A DNA stretch of 64,000 bases from NCBI GenBank assembly GCA_963710615.1, contig CAVQBF010000005.1:62001-126000 (forward strand). The letters run 5' to 3'. Of this stretch, positions 28,301 through 36,299 are shown one piece after another. The notes under the pieces are model-generated. The model made no database searches. It saw only the letters and a list, made by a program, of their open reading frames with translations, and had not been told where the DNA came from. How positions within the stretch are numbered: position 1 is the stretch's first letter; each line of letters opens with the position of its first letter. A program made the translations under genes and the position numbers. The DNA comes from GCA-2746605 sp963710615 (GTDB lineage Bacteria; Bacteroidota; Ignavibacteria; Ignavibacteriales; Melioribacteraceae).

Positions 28301-28959
28301 ATAGAAGAACTGGTTATACTCAAAAGGCCAAAATAGGTGGGCAAACAGTATATATAAGAACCGGTGAATACGATAATGGCGAACTCGGAGAAATCTTTCT
28401 CGATATGCACAGAGAAGGTGCTGCAGTAAGAAGTTTGCTGAACAACTTTGCGATTGCTATTTCATTAGGCTTGCAGCATGGTGTTCCGCTCGAAGAATTT
28501 GTCGATGCTTTTGTCTTCACTAGATTTGAACCTAGCGGTATGGTTACAGGCAATAAACGTATTAAAATGACAACCTCAATAATTGATTATATTTTTAGAG
28601 AATTAGCGGTAACTTATCTCGATAGAAATGATTTATCTCACGTTGATGAAGATGAAATAAATAATCCAAAAGCAGGGCATCCCTCAGTAGTTGAACCTGA
28701 ATATGTTAGTGAAGAAATAATTAGTGAGAGGATGATCCACCTTGATAAGGATAATGTTAGAGTTTCTAAATCAACTACAAGCAATGGAAATGGTAACGGT
28801 GTTAAATCGCAAGTGATAAAAATGTCAAAGAAAATTAAAGAAGCGAGAACATTGGGCTATACAGGGGATATTTGTCCCGATTGCCAAAGTCTTACCATGG
28901 TACGGAATGGGACCTGCTTAAAATGTGAAACTTGCGGCGCAACCACTGGCTGCAGCTAA
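25384..28959 (+). CDS. nrdJ: vitamin B12-dependent ribonucleotide reductase (class II)
   Basis: 1191 residues from the ATG at 25384, which has GAGGTG 3-9 nt upstream; an in-frame GTG at 25378 lies inside that site. Core motifs: SPQWFNTGLHW, KYGSGTGSNFSAL, NPCSEYMFLDDTACNLASMN (active-site Cys plus Glu), APTGTIGLVMDCDTTGIEPDY. The C-terminus has a Cys-rich tail (CPDCQSLTMVRNGTCLKCE, then CGATTGCS) that carries the reducing Cys pair. It makes deoxyribonucleotides using adenosylcobalamin, with no oxygen requirement. Intact over 3.6 kb; monocistronic, with a terminator after it. Confidence 0.97.
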   Translation: MKISRYFTTAGQDPYFEIEFEKRVSEIRNPNGTEVFKMEDVMVPKFWSQVATDVITQKYFRKAGVPKLLKKCKEKNVPKWLQPSVADDELLNELPEKDRYGSETDSRQVFNRLAGTWTYWGWKANYFDEEEDALAFYDELCFMLANQMAAPNSPQWFNTGLHWAYGINGPSQGHYYVDYKTGELTRAEDAYTHPQPHACFIQSVKDDLVNENGIMDLWVTEARLFKYGSGTGSNFSALRGVDEPLSGGGKSSGLMSFLKIGDRSAGAIKSGGTTRRAAKMVTLDIDHPDIEEFINWKVVEEQKVAAIVTGSKLCNLHLNNIIKACYAEHPENDRFNKRKNKKLNAAVINARRAQVPANYIERVIHLAKLGFTSIEFPEYNTDWNSEAYATVSGQNSNNSVRVSNEFMQAVIDDSNWNLYWRTELKKAKKAERKPVACKTVKARDIWEQIGFAAWSSADPGLQYDTTINEWHTCLNDGKINASNPCSEYMFLDDTACNLASMNLVKFYSDEKQQFNIKAFRHATRLLTIVLEISVLMAQYPSKSVAQNSFDYRTLGLGFANLGSLLMRQGIPYDSREGEAITGAITAIMHMRAYATSAEIAKELGPFPKYENNKENMLRVLRNHKRAAFNVPHEEYEELSIFPKGINPKYCPSDLLKAAQQDANNAVELGKKYGYRNAQVTVLAPTGTIGLVMDCDTTGIEPDYALVKFKKLAGGGYFKIINQSIPPALVSLGYNQEQINEIVKYAKGTGSLNGCPYINNQSLKAKGFTEEILHKIETQLPSVFDITFAINKYNLGDDFCKGVLGLTEEQLEDYDLNILEQIGFTKEEISLANDYVCGTMTTEGAPFLKHEHYPVFDTAGKCGKKGKRFIKSEGHINIMASAQPFISGAISKTINLPNEASIEEIEGAYLKSWKLGLKANALYRDGSKLSQPLNSVTEELIEELEDEHEQNNDIIKVAERIIHRYIAKRRRLPDRRTGYTQKAKIGGQTVYIRTGEYDNGELGEIFLDMHREGAAVRSLLNNFAIAISLGLQHGVPLEEFVDAFVFTRFEPSGMVTGNKRIKMTTSIIDYIFRELAVTYLDRNDLSHVDEDEINNPKAGHPSVVEPEYVSEEIISERMIHLDKDNVRVSKSTTSNGNGNGVKSQVIKMSKKIKEARTLGYTGDICPDCQSLTMVRNGTCLKCETCGATTGCS

Positions 28960-28980
28960 GCGCAAAATATATTTTTTCGA

Positions 28981-29006
28981 AAAGGGGCTTATGCTCCTTT
29001 TTTTAT
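28981..29006 (+). terminator. intrinsic terminator after nrdJ
   Basis: AAAGGGGC / GCTCCTTT (8-bp stem with one G-T wobble, loop TTAT) followed by TTTTATT, 22 nt after the nrdJ stop. Confidence 0.85.
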
Positions 29007-29062
29007 TGGTTTTATTTGATATTATTTCTTAACATTAAAAGATTTCTAAATTTATATTGGAT

Positions 29063-29740
29063 ATGTTAGAAAAAAATATAACAGAAGTTCGAAAACGAAT
29101 TTCTAAAAGTTGTGAAAGTAGCGGTAGGAATTTAAATGAAATTACACTTGTGGCGGTGTCTAAAAATAATCCGATTGATAAAATAATTGAGGCCCAAAAA
29201 TTTGGCTTAAAAAACTTTGGAGAAAATAAAGCTCAAGAACTGAAAGAAAAAGGGAAAGAAAATATTTCTGATTTAAATTGGCATTTTATAGGTCATCTAC
29301 AAAGAAATAAAGTGAAAGACGTTATAAATTTTGCTGAAATAATTCACTCAGTTGATAGATCTAAGCTTGCCGATGAAATTAATAAAAGGGCTTTAAGTAT
29401 TGATAAAAAACAACGAATTCTATTGGAAGTAAATACAGGTGGAGAAGAATCAAAATTTGGACTGAATAATTTTGAAGAAATTCTTGAACTTTCAGAGCAT
29501 TGCAGAGAATTGCCAAATTTGAAACTAGAAGGATTGATGACAATGGCTCCTTATACTGATAACCAGGATCTTATCAGAAATTGTTTTAAATTACTTAAGC
29601 AATTCTTGGATAGACTAAATGAAAAAGGTTATAAACTAACCGAACTTTCAATGGGAATGACTAACGATTACGAAATTGCAATTGAAGAGGGGGCAACAAT
29701 TTTAAGAATTGGGACTGCAATTTTTGGAGAGAGAGCATAA
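29063..29740 (+). CDS. yggS: YggS/PLPBP-family pyridoxal phosphate-binding protein
   Basis: 225 residues from the ATG at 29063 (a TTG six bases earlier is possible). PLP lysine in LVAVSKNNP, then FGENKAQELKEK, WHFIGHLQRNKVK, VNTGGEESKFGL, LEGLMTMAPY and SMGMTNDYEIAIEEGATILRIGTAIFG, the full set of family motifs. These proteins control free PLP and amino-acid homeostasis; no catalytic activity is established. It heads the operon reaching to rluD. Known as ylmE in Gram-positive bacteria, where it also lies upstream of divIVA. Confidence 0.95.
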   Translation: MLEKNITEVRKRISKSCESSGRNLNEITLVAVSKNNPIDKIIEAQKFGLKNFGENKAQELKEKGKENISDLNWHFIGHLQRNKVKDVINFAEIIHSVDRSKLADEINKRALSIDKKQRILLEVNTGGEESKFGLNNFEEILELSEHCRELPNLKLEGLMTMAPYTDNQDLIRNCFKLLKQFLDRLNEKGYKLTELSMGMTNDYEIAIEEGATILRIGTAIFGERA

Positions 29741-29749
29741 ACTATAAAA

Positions 29750-30295
29750 ATGAACTATAATTCAGCAAATATTTTAGATCAAAACTTCACTGAAGCCAAA
29801 AAGGGATTCAATAAAGAAGAAATAGATCACTTTCTTAAGAAATTAAAAGATGATTTTGAAGAGTTTGAAGAGAAGATTTTTAATCTTGAAAATGAGATAA
29901 AACTCTTGGCAGATAAGATTGGGGAATATGAAAAAATTGAAACTGACCTAAGAGACACTTTAATCTCTCTAAAACTCACAGATAGAGAAATATTAAGTAA
30001 AGCAAAAGACGAAGCCGGAAAGTTGCTAGAAGAGGCTGAACAACAGAGTAAAACAGTAATAGATAATGCTGAGATAGAAGCTAAAAAAACAAGAGATACA
30101 TTGCTATTTCTAAAGGAGCAAAAAGATATTTTACTAATTCGATTGAAGTCGATAATAGATAACCAGGATGGAATGCTTGAGGATTTTAGGAAGGATGATT
30201 TTTCGGAAAATCTTCAAAAAACAATTGCTGAAGCAGCCGCATTTAAATCTAAAGCAGAGATAAATATCGATTCAATTTTGGAGAGATTATTATGA
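29750..30295 (+). CDS. DivIVA-domain protein
   Basis: 181 residues. The N-terminus (ILDQNFTEAKKGFNKEEIDHFLKKL, residues 8-32) has the DivIVA pattern: hydrophobic start, F-x-x-x-x-x-G-[FY] turn, then E-[IV]-D-x-F-L heading a coiled coil that runs nearly to the end. In Gram-positive bacteria this region binds curved membrane and organises division or polar growth. It lies 9 nt after yggS and overlaps the next gene by 4 nt (ATGA). It lacks the aromatic membrane-insertion residue I would expect in Bacillus DivIVA, so membrane contact may be through a partner (see the gene at 31110). Role here is inference. Confidence 0.75.
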   Translation: MNYNSANILDQNFTEAKKGFNKEEIDHFLKKLKDDFEEFEEKIFNLENEIKLLADKIGEYEKIETDLRDTLISLKLTDREILSKAKDEAGKLLEEAEQQSKTVIDNAEIEAKKTRDTLLFLKEQKDILLIRLKSIIDNQDGMLEDFRKDDFSENLQKTIAEAAAFKSKAEINIDSILERLL

Positions 30296-31113
30296 GTGAA
30301 CTTATTAAAAAAGTAAATGAATCTTTAGCAGTTATTAGAGCAAAGACAAATGCCGAATATTCAGTTGGAATAATTTTAGGGACCGGTTTAGGTGGTCTGG
30401 TTAAAGAGATCGAAGTTGAGCATGAAATTAATTATTCGGATATTCCGCATTTCCCACTTTCCACGGTTGAATCACACAGTGGAAAATTAATATTAGGAAC
30501 AATACACGATAAAAATGTTGTTGCTATGCAAGGCAGATTTCACTTCTACGAAGGATATTCGATGCAGCAAATCACTTATCCTGTAAGAGTAATGAAATTT
30601 TTAGGTGTTGAAACATTACTGGTTTCAAATGCATGCGGAGGAATGAACCCGATTTACCAAAGAGGAGATATAATGATTATGAATGATCATATTAATATGC
30701 TCGGAGATAATCCTCTTATTGGAAAAAATGAGAATGAACTTGGACCCAGATTTCCGGATATGAGTGAACCATACGACCAAAATTTAATCAAGTTAGCCGA
30801 ACAAATCGCAATTGAAAATTCAATAAAAGTACAAAAAGGAGTTTATGTAGCTGTACCTGGGCCAAATTTAGAAACAAAAGCTGAATATAGATTTTTGAGA
30901 GCAACCGGAGCAGATGTTGTTGGAATGTCTACCGTACCCGAAAATATTGTTGCGAATCATATGGGAATGAAAGTGCTTGGAATAAGTATTATTACAGATG
31001 AGTGTTTTCCCGATTCGTTAAAAGCTGTGAATATTCAAGAAATAATTGAAACCGCAAATATTGCCGAACCCAAAATGACCCAAATAATGAAAGAGGTAAT
31101 TAGAAGAATATGA
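30292..31113 (+). CDS. purine nucleoside phosphorylase (trimeric, class I)
   Basis: 273 residues: GIILGTGLGGLVKEIE, ESHSGKLILG, AMQGRFHFYEGYSMQQ, LLVSNACGGMNP, VAVPGPNLETKAEYR and a purine-site GMSTVPENIVANHMG, all diagnostic of the PNP/MTAP trimeric family. It splits guanosine/inosine with phosphate into base and ribose-1-phosphate. The Glu and Met in the purine-site region favour PNP over MTAP. Overlaps its neighbours at both ends by 4 nt, so it is fully coupled to the DivIVA-like and membrane/coiled-coil genes. Confidence 0.93.
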   Translation: MSELIKKVNESLAVIRAKTNAEYSVGIILGTGLGGLVKEIEVEHEINYSDIPHFPLSTVESHSGKLILGTIHDKNVVAMQGRFHFYEGYSMQQITYPVRVMKFLGVETLLVSNACGGMNPIYQRGDIMIMNDHINMLGDNPLIGKNENELGPRFPDMSEPYDQNLIKLAEQIAIENSIKVQKGVYVAVPGPNLETKAEYRFLRATGADVVGMSTVPENIVANHMGMKVLGISIITDECFPDSLKAVNIQEIIETANIAEPKMTQIMKEVIRRI

Positions 31114-31721
31114 TCCCAAAACATAAAAAATATTACCTGGCACCTTTACTATTAGCAGTATTAATTTTCATCTCAAATTTTCTAAATACTCAGCTTTTTG
31201 ATGTAGAGATTGTTAACTTTGCTGTCTGGTTTATTTTATCCTTGTTTATTTTTGCAATTGGATGGTTAACAAATAATACCTTGGGTTGGGATCATGGAGG
31301 CAAAGTAGTATTCGCAGTTATTGTTGCAATGGCAGTTATCAGTGCATTATTGGTTTCCTTTTTCAGCGATTATTTTTTAACTGAAAATTTGTTGTTCGAA
31401 AATATTATCCTTTATACCGTCAGAAATATTTTTCTTGGTTCTATGGCTTTATTTGGAATGGCGGTTGCTGAGCTTATGAATAATCAGAGAGAGATTGAAA
31501 ACTTAAGAAATCAAGATGGTGATAAACTGATAGAAGAATCTAGAAGAAAGTCTGAACTGTTACTAAAGGAAGCTAAACTGGAAGCTGAAAAATTAATTTT
31601 TGAAGCCAATAAAAAAGCTTCTTTTGTTTTGGAACAGAAAAATATATTGGAAAGAAAATTAAAAGAATTTATTGAAGTAGAAAAAGAAGTAATTAAAAAA
31701 TACGAATCTGATAAACACTAA
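31110..31721 (+). CDS. membrane protein with C-terminal coiled coil
   Basis: 203 residues. Four hydrophobic segments (about 8-25, 33-52, 62-84, 98-121) are followed by a charged, Glu/Lys/Ala-rich coiled coil to the end. The last part (FVLEQKNILERKLKEFIEVE) resembles the end of the coiled coil in the DivIVA-like protein two genes upstream (LKEQKDILLIRLKSIID). I do not recognise a named family. Start overlaps the PNP stop; ileS follows after 17 nt. A membrane anchor for the DivIVA-like protein is a hypothesis. Confidence 0.7.
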   Translation: MIPKHKKYYLAPLLLAVLIFISNFLNTQLFDVEIVNFAVWFILSLFIFAIGWLTNNTLGWDHGGKVVFAVIVAMAVISALLVSFFSDYFLTENLLFENIILYTVRNIFLGSMALFGMAVAELMNNQREIENLRNQDGDKLIEESRRKSELLLKEAKLEAEKLIFEANKKASFVLEQKNILERKLKEFIEVEKEVIKKYESDKH

Positions 31722-31738
31722 AATTATTTTTACAAATT

Positions 31739-34700
31739 ATGGCAAAGAAGTACAAACAATATCCTGATGGTCTGAATTATTCTAAAATTGAAGAAGAAAT
31801 CTTAAATTTTTGGCAAGAGAATAATGTATTTGATAAAAGTATTGAGCTAAGGAAAAACAAAAAACCATTTACGTTTTATGAAGGACCACCTACTGCAAAT
31901 GGAAAACCTGGCTTGCATCATGTAATGGCAAGAACTTTGAAAGATCTTGTTTGCAGATACAAAACCATGCAGGGTTATAAAGTTGAGAGAAAAGCTGGCT
32001 GGGATACTCATGGTTTACCGGTTGAAATTGAAGTGGAAAAACAATTAGGCATAAAAAATAAAAGTGAAATCCCAGAATTTGGAATTGCTAAGTATAATGC
32101 TGCTTGCAAAGAATCTGTATTCACTTATAAGGACCTTTGGGAACAAATGACCAATAGAATGGGTTATTGGCTGAATTTAGATGACGCTTATGTTACATGC
32201 ACAAATGATTATATAGAATCTGTTTGGTGGGCATTAAAGAGTCTTTTTGATAAAGGATTAATTTTTAAAGATTATAAAATTGTTCCACAATGCCCAAGAT
32301 CGGAAACAGTTCTATCTTCTCATGAACTTGCTTTAGGTTATAAGGAAACAAAAGATCCTTCAGTTTACGTTCTATTGAAGTTGAAGGATTCTGAACTAAC
32401 TATAGACGGCGATGTGTACTTTTTAGTATGGACAACCACTCCTTGGACTTTAATCTCAAACGTAGCTTTGGCTGTCGGACCTGACATAGATTATGTGAAA
32501 ATAAAAACAGAAAATACTTTTGTTATTTTGGCAAAAGAACGTTTATCAGTTCTCAGGGAAGAGTATGAAATAATAAGTGAGCATAAAGGTTCAGAGTTGG
32601 TCGGACAAAGTTATGATCAGCTCTTTAATTATATGAAGGTTGATCAGAAAGCTTTTTATGTAGTTGAAGCAAATTTTGTAAGTACAGAAGACGGTTCCGG
32701 TATTGTTCATATTGCACCGGCATTTGGTGCAGATGATTATGAAATATCTAAAGAAAATAATCTTCCGTTCCTGCAGCCTGTTACGCGCGGCGGCTTGTTT
32801 ACAGATGATGTAACAGACTTTGCCGGACAATTTGTTAAAGATGCCGATGCTGGCATAATTCAAAAACTTCGTGAATCAGGACAACTTTATAAAAAAGAGA
32901 CTATAACGCACTCCTATCCTTTTAGTTGGCGATTTGATAATGTTCCTGTAATATATTATGCTCGCGAATCATGGTTTATTAAGACTACATCTGTTTCTGA
33001 TAAAATGGTTGAACTTAATAAGCAAATTAACTGGTATCCTCCAGAAGTTGGGTCTGGAAGATTTGGTAATTGGCTTGAAGAAAACAAAGATTGGGCTTTG
33101 TCTAGAGATAGATTTTGGGCAACTCCTTTGCCTATTTGGACAAGTGATGATGGTGATTTGTTTGCTGTGGGAAGTATTGAAGAATTAAAAAGTGGATATG
33201 TTGAAAGAAATGGAGAGAAAATAAGTGTTGCTGATATTGATGAAAATGAAATTGATTTACATAAACCATTTGTAGATGAAATTAAATTTGAGAAGAATGG
33301 TAAAATATATACCCGAACTCCTGAGCTGATTGACGTTTGGTTTGATTCTGGAGCAATGCCTTTTGCACAATATCATTATCCCTTCGAAAATAAAGAATAT
33401 TTTGAAAATAATTTCCCTGCTGATTTTATTTGTGAGGGCATTGATCAAACAAGAGGTTGGTTCTACACAATGCATGCAATTGCAACAATGCTTTTTGATA
33501 ATGTTGCTTATAAGAATTTAATTGTTAACGAGCTTATTCTTGATAAAAACGGTATGAAAATGTCCAAGTCAAAAGGTAATGCAGTTGATCCTTTTGAACT
33601 TTTTGATAAATACGGTGCCGATGCAACAAGATGGTATTTAGTAACAGGAAGTCCGCCTTGGCGTACTACACTTTTTGATGAGGAAGGAATAAAAGAGGTT
33701 CAAAGAAAATTCTTTGGAACTCTTATTAATACCTATTCTTTCTTTGCACTTTATGCAAATATAGATAAGTTCGATTTTAATCAAGATTTTATTCCATATG
33801 ATAAACGCCCAGAAATTGATAGATGGATTATTGCAAAGTTATCTTCTGTGGTTGATGAATATAAAAAACTTATGGATAATTATGACGTGACAAAAGCTGC
33901 TAGACTCGTTTCAGATTATACAATTGATGAACTTTCTAATTGGTACGTACGAAGAAGCAGAAGAAGGTTTTGGAAATCTGATATAAATGAATCTAAAATT
34001 TCTGCTTATCAGACACTTTATGAGTGCTTGAATACAATTACTAAGCTGACTTCACCTTTTGCACCATTCATTGCCGAAGAATTATTTCAGAATCTAAATA
34101 TGGTTACTGGGAAAGAAGAAGCATTGTCTGTTCATTTAGTTGATTTCCCAAGCCCGACTTTTAGAGATGAAGAGTTAGAAGAAAAAATGGAAATTGCTCA
34201 AAAAGTGGTTTACCTCACTAGAGCTATAAGAGCTAAATCTAACCTAAAAGTAAGGCAGCCTTTGCGTAAAATAATGATTGCGGTTGAACCAGGTAAAAGA
34301 GAAGCAGTTAAGAAAATGACAAATGTAATTCTGGAAGAAGTTAATATTAAGGAATTAGAAGTTCTTAAAGATGATTCTGGAATTGTTAATAAATCTGCTA
34401 AAGCAAACTTTAAAACTTTGGGGCCAAAATACGGTAAACTAATGAAGCAATTAGCTACCCGAATTAAAGATTTAACAAAAGATGAAATAAAAAAACTAGA
34501 AACTGAAGGGACTTTAATTATTGAATTGGAAGGAAATATTGTTAATTTAGCAACTGAAGATGTAGAAATTATTAGTACTGAAATTGAAGGCTGGGTTGTT
34601 GAAACTGAAGGTAGTGTAACTGTAGCAATTGATAGTGAATTGGATGATGATTTAATTGCAGAAGGATTTGCGCGGGAGTTTGTAAACAGAGTCCAGAATA

Positions 34701-34915
34701 TGAGAAAGAGTTCCGGATTAGATATAATTGACAGAATAAATGTTGGTTTTAGATCTGATGAAAAATTAGAAAAATATTTATTAAATTTTAAAGAATATAT
34801 AAGTAATGAAATATTAGCTGATACTTTTAATAAGAGTAGTATAGAAGATGCGTATAAAGAAGAACTCAGTATTGGCGAATATAAATGTGAAATAACCATT
34901 AAAAAGGTTGTTTGA
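31739..34915 (+). CDS. ileS: isoleucyl-tRNA synthetase, IleS2-like with GxHH signature
   Basis: 1058 residues, the length of the IleS2 (eukaryote-like) type rather than the ~930 of IleS1. The class I first signature, normally HxGH, reads GLHH at residues 58-61 (YEGPPTANGKPGLHHVMAR). The second signature KMSKSKGN is intact at 607-614. The editing domain is present (VWTTTPWTLISNVA; GIVHIAPAFGADDYEI), as is the anticodon-binding region (FAPFIAEELFQNL). Attaches isoleucine to tRNA-Ile. IleS2 enzymes tolerate mupirocin, and the GxHH swap is known to raise resistance strongly. Frame fully intact over 3.2 kb, so the motif is not a frameshift artefact. Confidence 0.96.
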   Translation: MAKKYKQYPDGLNYSKIEEEILNFWQENNVFDKSIELRKNKKPFTFYEGPPTANGKPGLHHVMARTLKDLVCRYKTMQGYKVERKAGWDTHGLPVEIEVEKQLGIKNKSEIPEFGIAKYNAACKESVFTYKDLWEQMTNRMGYWLNLDDAYVTCTNDYIESVWWALKSLFDKGLIFKDYKIVPQCPRSETVLSSHELALGYKETKDPSVYVLLKLKDSELTIDGDVYFLVWTTTPWTLISNVALAVGPDIDYVKIKTENTFVILAKERLSVLREEYEIISEHKGSELVGQSYDQLFNYMKVDQKAFYVVEANFVSTEDGSGIVHIAPAFGADDYEISKENNLPFLQPVTRGGLFTDDVTDFAGQFVKDADAGIIQKLRESGQLYKKETITHSYPFSWRFDNVPVIYYARESWFIKTTSVSDKMVELNKQINWYPPEVGSGRFGNWLEENKDWALSRDRFWATPLPIWTSDDGDLFAVGSIEELKSGYVERNGEKISVADIDENEIDLHKPFVDEIKFEKNGKIYTRTPELIDVWFDSGAMPFAQYHYPFENKEYFENNFPADFICEGIDQTRGWFYTMHAIATMLFDNVAYKNLIVNELILDKNGMKMSKSKGNAVDPFELFDKYGADATRWYLVTGSPPWRTTLFDEEGIKEVQRKFFGTLINTYSFFALYANIDKFDFNQDFIPYDKRPEIDRWIIAKLSSVVDEYKKLMDNYDVTKAARLVSDYTIDELSNWYVRRSRRRFWKSDINESKISAYQTLYECLNTITKLTSPFAPFIAEELFQNLNMVTGKEEALSVHLVDFPSPTFRDEELEEKMEIAQKVVYLTRAIRAKSNLKVRQPLRKIMIAVEPGKREAVKKMTNVILEEVNIKELEVLKDDSGIVNKSAKANFKTLGPKYGKLMKQLATRIKDLTKDEIKKLETEGTLIIELEGNIVNLATEDVEIISTEIEGWVVETEGSVTVAIDSELDDDLIAEGFAREFVNRVQNMRKSSGLDIIDRINVGFRSDEKLEKYLLNFKEYISNEILADTFNKSSIEDAYKEELSIGEYKCEITIKKVV

Positions 34916-34932
34916 TTTATTAGGAGGCAAAA

Positions 34933-35622
34933 ATGGCAAAGAGTACAACAAAAAATAAACCAGCAGTAAAAAAAACAACTGCAAAGAAGTCAGCTGCAAA
35001 GTCACCAGTAAAAAAAACAGTGACTAAAAAAGCGGCAACAAAAAAGACAACTGTAAAAACGAAAAAGGCGACTACTCCAAAATCTAAAACTAAGGCTACT
35101 ACAAAGACAAAAACTACATCTAAATCTTCGCCTAAAGTAAGAAAAACTACTACAAAATCTACCACAAGAACTAAAACTGGTAGGACTGTGGAAGTTATTT
35201 CGGCAGTGACTAAAACTCCAAAACAAATTAAAGGTTACTCCAAAAAAGATCTTGAAGAATTTAAAAAAGTAATACTTGATAAAAGAACTGAAATTATAGA
35301 ACAGCTTCAAAATCTAAAAGATCAGATGATGGATGCAACAACTGGTCAATATGTAAATGAAAACTCTCCTTATTCACTTCACATGGCAGAGCAAGGCACA
35401 GATGCGCAGGAGAGGGAGAAACTTTATTTATGGGCACAAAGAGAGACTAAATTTTTAGGTTATCTGGAAGATGCCTTGCAGAGAATTGAAAATGGAACAT
35501 ACGGTATTTGTATCGATAGTCTTGAACTTAAGGAAGGTCCGCACTTAATTCCCAAGCAAAGATTATTAGCTGTTCCTCACACTTCTCACTGTGTTGAGTG
35601 CAAAAATAAAGCTAAAAAATAG
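34933..35622 (+). CDS. TraR/DksA-family protein with long Lys/Thr-rich N-terminal tail
   Basis: 229 residues in two parts. Residues 1-90 are almost only Lys, Thr, Ala, Ser and Pro (repeats such as KKTTAKKSAAKSPVKK), like histone H1 tails. Residues 95-229 form the DksA coiled coil (KDLEEFKKVILDKRTEI; NPYSLHMAEQGTDAQEREK-like) and zinc-finger region. The finger is degenerate: CIDS replaces the first CxxC, while HCVEC keeps the second. DksA proteins bind RNA polymerase secondary channel. The basic tail probably binds nucleic acid. It is in the place of ylyA in the Bacillus ileS-ylyA-lspA order. GGAGG ribosome-binding site upstream. Confidence 0.88.
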   Translation: MAKSTTKNKPAVKKTTAKKSAAKSPVKKTVTKKAATKKTTVKTKKATTPKSKTKATTKTKTTSKSSPKVRKTTTKSTTRTKTGRTVEVISAVTKTPKQIKGYSKKDLEEFKKVILDKRTEIIEQLQNLKDQMMDATTGQYVNENSPYSLHMAEQGTDAQEREKLYLWAQRETKFLGYLEDALQRIENGTYGICIDSLELKEGPHLIPKQRLLAVPHTSHCVECKNKAKK

Positions 35623-35648
35623 TTTCATTTGAATCGATTGGAAAGATA

Positions 35649-36299
35649 TTGAAAGTTCTAAACATTTCTCTTTTTGTTGTAATAATTGACCAAATATCTA
35701 AACTGCTTGTAAAAGGCTTTAGTATACCATCACTTAGTATTTACTTCCATGGAATGGACTATGGTCAAAGTATAGATATTATCGGGTCTATATTCAAATT
35801 TACATTTGTTGAAAACCCTGGCATGGCATTTGGAATTCATGTAGATGGATATTTCAAATTATTCCTCTCATTATTTTCATTGATTGCCAGTGTTGCAATA
35901 GCAGTTTATATCTATAAAGTTAGAGAGCAAAAACTTTTGTTCAGAATTGCTCTGGCATTAATACTTGGCGGTGCAGTAGGGAATTTAATCGATAGATTTT
36001 TCTACGGAATTATTTTTGATTATGCACCCCTTTTTTATGGTAGAGTAGTGGATTTTCTTCATTTTGATGCACTTGGATTTACAATATTTGGAAAAACTTT
36101 TGATAGTTTTCCGATTTTTAACATTGCTGATTCATCAGTGACAATTGGTGTTTTTATTCTGTTAATATTTCATAAAAGTTTTGAAGAAAAAAATGAAACG
36201 GAAAATTTGGAAGATAGTGTAGGAATTATTGAACCGGTAAATACAGATTTGAAAGATGACGATAGTAACAGAGAAGATAATAAAGTTAGTTATAACTGA
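35649..36299 (+). CDS. lspA: lipoprotein signal peptidase (signal peptidase II)
   Basis: 216 residues from a TTG at 35649. Four membrane helices; conserved VENPGMAFGI, GNLIDRFFYG (first catalytic Asp) and FNIADSSVTIG (second catalytic Asp). Cleaves lipoprotein signal peptides in the inner membrane, needed for the several lipoproteins in this window. A C-terminal extension of about 40 mostly acidic residues is unusual in comparison with the ~165-residue standard. Its end overlaps the rluD start by 44 nt. Confidence 0.96.
   Translation: MKVLNISLFVVIIDQISKLLVKGFSIPSLSIYFHGMDYGQSIDIIGSIFKFTFVENPGMAFGIHVDGYFKLFLSLFSLIASVAIAVYIYKVREQKLLFRIALALILGGAVGNLIDRFFYGIIFDYAPLFYGRVVDFLHFDALGFTIFGKTFDSFPIFNIADSSVTIGVFILLIFHKSFEEKNETENLEDSVGIIEPVNTDLKDDDSNREDNKVSYN

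Noticed and set aside
29057..29062. TTG start for yggS giving two extra residues.
   Set aside because: The ATG at 29063 fits the family start (MLEKNI) equally well and is the commoner codon; neither has a strong ribosome-binding site.
34210..34899. 229-residue antisense frame within ileS.
   Set aside because: Low-complexity Ser/Leu/Ile reading opposite a strongly conserved, intact ileS; a shadow frame.
34920..35310. Antisense open frames rich in Phe/Val/Ala opposite the DksA-like gene's N-terminus.
   Set aside because: They are the mirror of the Lys/Thr-rich coding repeats (AAA/ACA codons) and have no start or ribosome-binding context.
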